DNA from: Saccoglossus kowalevskii
Taxonomy: Eukaryota; Hemichordata; Enteropneusta; Harrimaniidae
Reading direction: 5' to 3'
DNA: 11,976 nucleotides
Assembly: GCF_000003605.2 (NCBI RefSeq)
Contig: NW_003123417.1
Span: forward strand, 101,056 to 113,031
Below the pieces are notes generated by a model. It was not told where the DNA came from and searched no databases. It was given only the letters and a program-made list of their open reading frames with translations. Every line of letters starts with the position of its first letter. Position 1 is the first letter of the stretch. The translations under genes and the position numbers were made by a program. Of this stretch, positions 7,720 through 11,976 are shown piece after piece.

Positions 7720-8611
7720 ATAAATGAAAAGGCCCTATCATGTGGTATTGTTGTCTCGGATACAGTCAAATTCCTCTGGGCACATCAAATTCCTGGGTGG
7801 GGGAATAGTAAAACATAAACAAATCATTAATTTCATCTATTGCGATCGCATTCACACTCAATCCTCGACTCTGAATATATGCACTACATCTATTTTATTT
7901 CATTCATATTTTACTTTTCTATTCGTCAAAGGGGTTGATTCCTTATTTTCACCTCTTTTAAAATCATCCCTAAAAAGGATAGTGTGGTATTTTGAAAATA
8001 TATTTATTTACCCATCAAACCAAAGTTCTTTATTGTCATTAATGTTTACGTTTACGAAAGTAGCAAACTTATTTATTGTTCAATCATTTGTTTTCATATT
8101 GTATGTATTCCCTGTTTTCTAAGGTCTATGATATATTGTATTATTTAAATTTCTAAATATAAATTGAATGGTTATGTATTATTAAAGGCTTAAAGGAGCT
8201 CGTTTAAATTAGGCGCAAATTTGCACAGGTGCGTGGTAATCACCATATTGGAATTTTACACCGAGGCTCCGGCAATAGAATAAGCGCTGTACAGAAATTG
8301 AATCTAATGATTAGATCACAGGGAATTAATCCCTGTTTAGCGCAGCGTCATCCAGCTTACTAACTCGAGCATTGATAACAACACCGTGCATGTTTAATTC
8401 CATCGGTTATTAAACTTTTGGCAAGTTTATATGGTATGACAACTCGCAAAATACTAAAATCGGTAAATTTATCGCTACATGCACAGTATGACTTGCTGAC
8501 AAATACGACGTGTGTGAGCATTTTTTTCTTATAAATATGCTGCATACAGTCGATAATAAGTACTGTGTACATTATAGATGCATACCGTAGACGGCATACA
8601 AAAGCGCCCTG
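7720..8611. other. No supported gene between two repeat fields
   Basis: Openings at 7724-8122 (plus, 132 codons, beginning with ATG) and 8360-8656 (minus, 98 codons) give AT-driven Phe/Ile/Ser/Lys-rich translations with no domain I recognise. The plus frame has hydrophobic patches near its end but no good signal peptide, and I judge both to be chance. Local structures at 8303-8343: TCTAAT-G-ATTAGA (8303-8315) and ACAGGGA-ATTAA-TCCCTGT (8318-8336), framed by GCGCT (8284-8288) and AGCGC (8339-8343). Confidence 0.45.
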
Positions 8612-8916
8612 TACCTTGAAACATTGAATGTGTGTTTGTTTTCTGAAGTGCCTCAAAATAAAACAGTTTCAAAGAAAAGTGTTTTAGTTACTCTTATGAA
8701 CGTTTGTACATGTCATATACGTAAACACTTATAAAACATGCATAGTCGAGTGTTTTACCTTGAAACATTACATGTGTGTTTGTTTGTTTTAGGAAGTGCT
8801 TCATGTTAAAACAATTTAACAATTTGGAAGAAAAGTATTATAGTGTTTTACTCTCATGAACACAAAGGTGTCTTATACATTAACACTTTGCGAAACATTT
8901 ATAGTCTGGTATTTCA
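8612..8916. repeat. 144-bp tandem repeat, about two copies
   Basis: TACCTTGAAACATT begins at 8612 and again at 8756. After it, both units share ATGTGTGTTTGTTT, GAAGTGC, AAAACA-TTT, GAAAAGT-TT, ACTCT-ATGAAC, CATATAC/TTATAC, TAACACTT and CATAGTC-like TATAGTC. Copy 1 is 144 bp; copy 2 is about 160 bp through small insertions. The unit carries the same AACACTT/AAGTGTTTT motif as the 7140-7700 field, so the two arrays are probably related. Confidence 0.8.
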
Positions 8917-9246
8917 AAAAAATCACATGGGAGAATGTTAAGATGTGATTGGAAACTACAACTGCCGTTCACCAAATGCAGATTAATAAAATCCGTTAGG
9001 CCACGAGGTACTTAATTCACCACGTGTCTCGATTTCCAGGTGTACTTAGGTTGGTAAGACAATATAGGTTGGTGCGTGACATACAATTATTTTCTGGAGT
9101 AATGTCATTATGCGTTGAATTACGTCACTTTCTGTGATTGTCAAGTTGCCCTAAATACATAATTTGTACTCACGAGTTCCCAGAATTTTCACTCAATTTT
9201 GTTAATACTGCTTGCATAAAGTTGGATGCATTAGTCCATACATGTC
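8917..9246. other. No gene seen
   Basis: Apparently unique sequence separating the 144-bp array from the next AAGTGTTTT block. A short repeat TAGGTTGGT occurs at about 9046 and 9066. No RNA gene or exon is visible. Confidence 0.45.
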
Positions 9247-9500
9247 CTATCAATAAACACTTTAATGACACATTTATGTCACCGTAAAACACCGTTTTAT
9301 TGTGAAATAGTTTATTTATGTGTGTTTACAATGTGCTTAATTTTCATCAAAAAGTGTTTAATGACTCCCTAAAATATTTTTCTAAAAATAATGAAACACT
9401 ACTATTTTAATAGAAAATACAAGTGTTTTATCATATAATACACATGTTTTTAATTACAACAGTGTGTTTTCAATTAAAACGGTATGTTTTAAAGAAAAAC
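9247..9500. repeat. Third block of AAGTGTTTT/AACACTTT motifs
   Basis: TAAACACTTTA at about 9255, AAAGTGTTTA at 9351, GAAACACTA at 9392, CAAGTGTTTTA at 9420, and several ACA-TGTTTT variants to 9490 continue the motif seen at 7140-7700 and 8612-8916. No clean period is visible, so this block is more decayed. Confidence 0.5.
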
Positions 9501-10157
9501 ATGAAAGTGCTTCCGAGATTTACAGTGCACAGTGCAATCATTAGTTGTATTCGTACTTAGTTTGAGACAATTTTACAGTGAGTGTAATCACTAACAAACT
9601 CCATCCATAGAATACATATCGTATTGATCCTTTGCTGAAAGGATTGTTGAAGTTGAATGTATGAGAGAATCACAATGATGGGCATATAAAAACGGATAGT
9701 TGCCCAGGATTATTCTCCTGACCATGACCGATTCGTTAATAAACTTGTTTGACAGAAAATAATCGCTTATTAATCGATAATGACACTGAAACTTGTTTTA
9801 TATATATTGCACCGCACACTTTGTCAAGTGAGTTATTCTTGTTGAACAGCTGTGGCAAACAACCTCTCATGTTTTCATCTCTCAGCCTGTTACCATTACA
9901 TGGTATGCAGAAATGACATATTTAATAATAATTGACATATACTCATGAAAGAAACACCGGATGCGTGTGTATATGTAGTATTATTTTTTTGTTCTACACA
10001 TCCTTCATCAAAACATAAGCGTCAAATTATATATTTGATTATTTATTGAGTATTTCATTTTAAATTTGTTGATGCGCTATGGTGACCAGGTTGTGGAGCT
10101 ACATACGAACTATAATGTTCATGTTACAGAAAGCAAGCTAGCATAGTTCAGTGGAAC
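9501..10157. other. No gene seen; one stable hairpin
   Basis: ATCCTTT (9627-9633) and AAAGGAT (9638-9644) form a 7-bp stem with loop GCTG. Otherwise AT-rich intergenic sequence without frames longer than 60 codons or RNA genes. Confidence 0.45.
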
Positions 10158-10262
10158 TATAGACGCGATGACGGTACAGAATGGAACACTATTGGAGAGG
10201 GAAGCAAGTCTCGTTACGCTCTCGTTCTTGACGAGATTTCGGCAGCCATTTGCAGCTAATGG
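10158..10262. repeat. Dispersed repeat, copy 2
   Basis: Same orientation as copy 1 at 3608-3712. The best-kept block is CTCTCGTTCTTGACGAGAT (10219-10237), a near-palindrome matching the CTCTCG..GAACGAGAT of copy 1. The minus strand starts with a short ATG frame reading MAAEISSRTRA before a stop; copy 1 has the related IAEISFTARA. Third-position conservation cannot be judged from two copies, and I take the frame similarity as a by-product of DNA homology. Confidence 0.6.
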
Positions 10263-10400
10263 TATATTAATAACGTTTTTAAAAAATCACGTTATTCTGA
10301 AATACCTGACCGATTTCAATGAATGAGCAATTGCGCATGTCGCATGTGTGATTAGGAATTATGGCGTGATTATATTAAAGAAGATTTGAACGCTACATTA

Positions 10401-10589
10401 GGCCAAAACAAATTGTTTTGTTGCCTTCAGTGATCGACCGAAAAATATGAAATATCGGGTCGCGTTTTTTTCCCATATACCTCGGCTACTTACGATACCC
10501 TTAGTTTTCACGAGTTTTAAAAAAAAATCCGATCGACCGACCAATTTTTCAATTTTCCGGCTTGAGGATAACATAAGTTTTTTTGGGCC
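10401..10589. mobile_element. Harbinger/Tourist-like MITE, 189 bp
   Basis: The left end GGCCAAAACAAA and the right end, which read in reverse is GGCCCAAAAAAA, form imperfect terminal inverted repeats, and each is bordered by TTA (10398-10400 and 10590-10592). A three-base TTA/TAA duplication with GG-starting ends is typical of PIF/Harbinger elements and their Tourist MITEs. Inside, GATCGACCGA occurs twice in direct orientation (10432-10441 and 10531-10540), exactly 99 bases apart. No coding capacity. The general look (TGATCGACCG with flanking A and T runs) resembles repeats common in marine invertebrate genomes, from memory and unverified. Confidence 0.55.
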
Positions 10590-10599
10590 TTAACTGAAA

Positions 10600-10850
10600 A
10601 CAAACTGATAATAAATATTACATGTAACGTAACTTCGAATTTTCTCTGGAAAGTTTGAAATTCGTCATTCAATATTCAAAGTTCGAAGCAATATCGAATA
10701 TTTTTAATGTTTTAGTTATCTTTAGTTATGTTTCGTCTATAGTAAATAGGGTGTATTACAGGGGATACACTAGATGAATTTATATTGAGGCTGGGAATGT
10801 GTGCTTATTATCCACATGAAATAGCAGCTGTCAAAAAATAGTAATTTGCA
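10600..10850. other. No gene seen; short TTCGAA inverted repeats
   Basis: CTTCGAA (10633-10639) with TTCGAAG (10682-10688), and AATATTC (10671-10677) with GAATATT (10696-10702). Nothing else is supported. Confidence 0.4.
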
Positions 10851-10853
10851 TTC

Positions 10854-11244
10854 CACTTCCTCGCGCACACGTCACAATACAGTATCAACAGGAAGTGACG
10901 ATGACAGAGTAAATGTGCGCATTGGAGGTTCCCGAGTGACGTAGTAGTAATGCACTGTCGCAATGAAAGAAGTCGTATGTGTGATCGTGATCGTGGGGTA
11001 GTATCAGTACATTTTTATGCAAGCAAAACTCGTGTAAAATGTACAAACTTTATTTTTAAAACATGCACTGTGAACATTACCTAAATAACATTTTTTTCCA
11101 ACGATTTCGTCGTCAGTTACTTATCTACACCCCCCCCCACCCCCACCCCCACCCCCACCCCCACGGGGCGATCTAGTTGAGACGTCACATCATACTATTT
11201 CGAACGTGGACGGGGCAGGTTAGAGGCGATCCGGACACAGAGAG
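10854..11244 (+). promoter_or_regulatory. Putative promoter and 5' UTR of the plus-strand gene
   Basis: This stretch upstream of the ATG at 11245 is enriched in known regulatory words: CACTTCCT (10854-10861) and AGGAAGTG (10890-10897), an inverted pair of ETS-type sites; TGACG half-sites near 10895 and 10935; and GACGTCAC (11181-11188), close to a cAMP-response element. A (CCCCCA)n tract sits at 11130-11164. No TATA box is placed. Individual words of this size occur by chance; the clustering next to a plausible first exon is the argument. Confidence 0.35.
11130..11164. repeat. (CCCCCA)n tract, G-quadruplex candidate on the minus strand
   Basis: C9 followed by four C5 blocks separated by single A. 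The minus strand therefore has five G runs of at least five with one-base T loops, an ideal G-quadruplex pattern, and the plus strand could form an i-motif. It lies about 80 bases before the candidate coding exon. Confidence 0.9.
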
Positions 11245-11315
11245 ATGGCCACGCGAACAAACGTCAAAATGCCATTTCCCAATTCGCTATCCAACAACAA
11301 GGTTACAAATTATGG
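11245..11315 (+). CDS. Candidate first coding exon of an unrecognised gene (partial)
   Basis: ATG at 11245 in a favourable context (GAG before, G after) opens 23 codons plus two bases, ending at a donor TATGG followed by GTATGT (intron from 11316, phase 2). An in-frame TAG at 11221-11223 makes this the first start. The translation begins MATRTNVKMPFPNSL and ends SNNKVTNY plus a split glycine codon: no signal peptide, hydrophilic, no motif I recognise. If unspliced it would stop after 28 codons. It points away from the minus-strand exon at 1890-2015. No downstream exon in the right phase was found before the window ends; the acceptor-like site at 11452 leads to a stop within nine codons. Confidence 0.42.
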
Positions 11316-11976
11316 GTATGTGAAACGATAGCCTAGGTCAATAAACAGATGATTGTATTCAGTATGTTTATGTGTATGGGATGGCGTTTCGATCACGTTT
11401 TTGCGGGATTAGCCGTGACCTTTAAAATGACAATTCTAACCGTTGTATAGGTTTCACGCCAGTTACAAAGCCCTTTGATGTACGAGACTAGTAGTAAGTC
11501 GGTTACCGAGCTAGTAAACACGAGCTTGTAGTTCAACCACTTTGCCTTAATATGATATGATATCTGAATAACATCTTTCGTTTATTTATCTCGATTATAA
11601 TTATATCTAGTTCATTTGTCTGACAAAGGATGGCGCTTTATAGTGTATAATAGTGGCACGCCCCCCCCCCCCCCCGTAAAACAATAATATGTACGCACAC
11701 GGTTACTTCTTTCAGTAACCGCGGTAAGCATGATAATAGCGGCGGACGTTCGCCATTAATATAATGCAGTTGGATTCGATGCCAGGTTGTGGAATAATGG
11801 TGAGGGTGTCAGCGTCACAGAGATTAATAACTGAGCTTTGCTGCACACTAAATAGTGAGAAAAAAAATATAAACGGATCTCGCTCGTACTAGTTCAAAGA
11901 ATGCCGTCCTGGCGGATGGGTACTACGATTTTTCGATTTCGTGAATCAAATAAATTAAATTATCCTTGTCGCACGG
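11316..11976. other. No exon found; probable first intron, with C15 run and a hairpin
   Basis: A C15 homopolymer lies at 11661-11675. CGGTTAC (11700-11706) and GTAACCG (11715-11721) form a 7-bp stem. An acceptor-like TTCTTTCAG at 11706-11714 is followed only 8 bases later by GTAAGC, which would be an implausible micro-exon. Nothing else is supported. Confidence 0.45.

Noticed and set aside
7724-8122. 132-codon plus-strand opening with hydrophobic patches
   Set aside because: It begins with ATG, but the translation is a Phe/Ile/Ser/Lys-rich product typical of AT-rich noncoding DNA, with no signal peptide, motif or splice context.
8360-8656. 98-codon minus-strand opening
   Set aside because: It overlaps the start of the 144-bp tandem repeat and shows no domain.
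11099-11120. Minus-strand CTGACGA followed by CGAAA, hammerhead-like
   Set aside because: There is no room for helix II and no flanking helices can be drawn.
11490-11530. tRNA-like sequence with GTTCAACC
   Set aside because: No A box and no acceptor stem can be drawn around it.

Overview
The window looks like nuclear DNA of a eukaryote, most probably a marine invertebrate and perhaps a mollusc. It is AT-rich, has no long open reading frame, operon or bacterial ribosome-binding site pattern, and carries a (TA)24 run, C-rich simple repeats, degenerate minisatellites and several short inverted-repeat transposon remnants. Splice-donor-like sites follow two short ATG exons. The phylum is an inference from general character, not from a recognised gene.

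Layout. 1-73: a 26-bp tandem repeat. 91-169: a complete type I hammerhead self-cleaving ribozyme in which every conserved core position is present. Such ribozymes are known from Penelope-like elements and from small retrozyme-type circular RNA repeats in animals. 170-1889: mostly featureless, and probably the first intron of a minus-strand gene. 1890-2015: its likely first coding exon, a signal peptide plus a basic propeptide-like tail, with a donor site and a TATA box behind it. 2100-4740: intergenic DNA holding an AATCTG/CAGATT palindrome module with a weak tRNA-like box (2826-3060), a possible mariner-type MITE (3267-3547) and one copy of a dispersed repeat (3608-3712). 4801-4950: a CpG-rich island. 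5449-5496: (TA)24. 6154-7061: a candidate 0.9-kb element with 13-bp terminal inverted repeats and a TTAA on both sides. 7140-9500: a broad field of AAGTGTTTT-type palindromic repeats, including an 83-bp and a 144-bp tandem array. 10158-10262: the second copy of the dispersed repeat. 10401-10589: a Harbinger/Tourist-like MITE. 11130-11164: a (CCCCCA)n tract. 11245-11315: a candidate first coding exon on the plus strand.

The two candidate genes are transcribed away from each other, so about 9.2 kb of the window would be the shared upstream region of two divergent genes, filled with repeats and non-autonomous elements. The reading frames longer than 60 codons in the window (for example 2473-2817, 7724-8122 and 8360-8656) show no recognisable domain, often lack an ATG at their start, and look like chance openings in AT-rich DNA.

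The strongest and most interesting signal is the hammerhead ribozyme at 91-169. The other element calls rest on visible terminal repeats and target-site patterns and need comparison with other copies in the genome.
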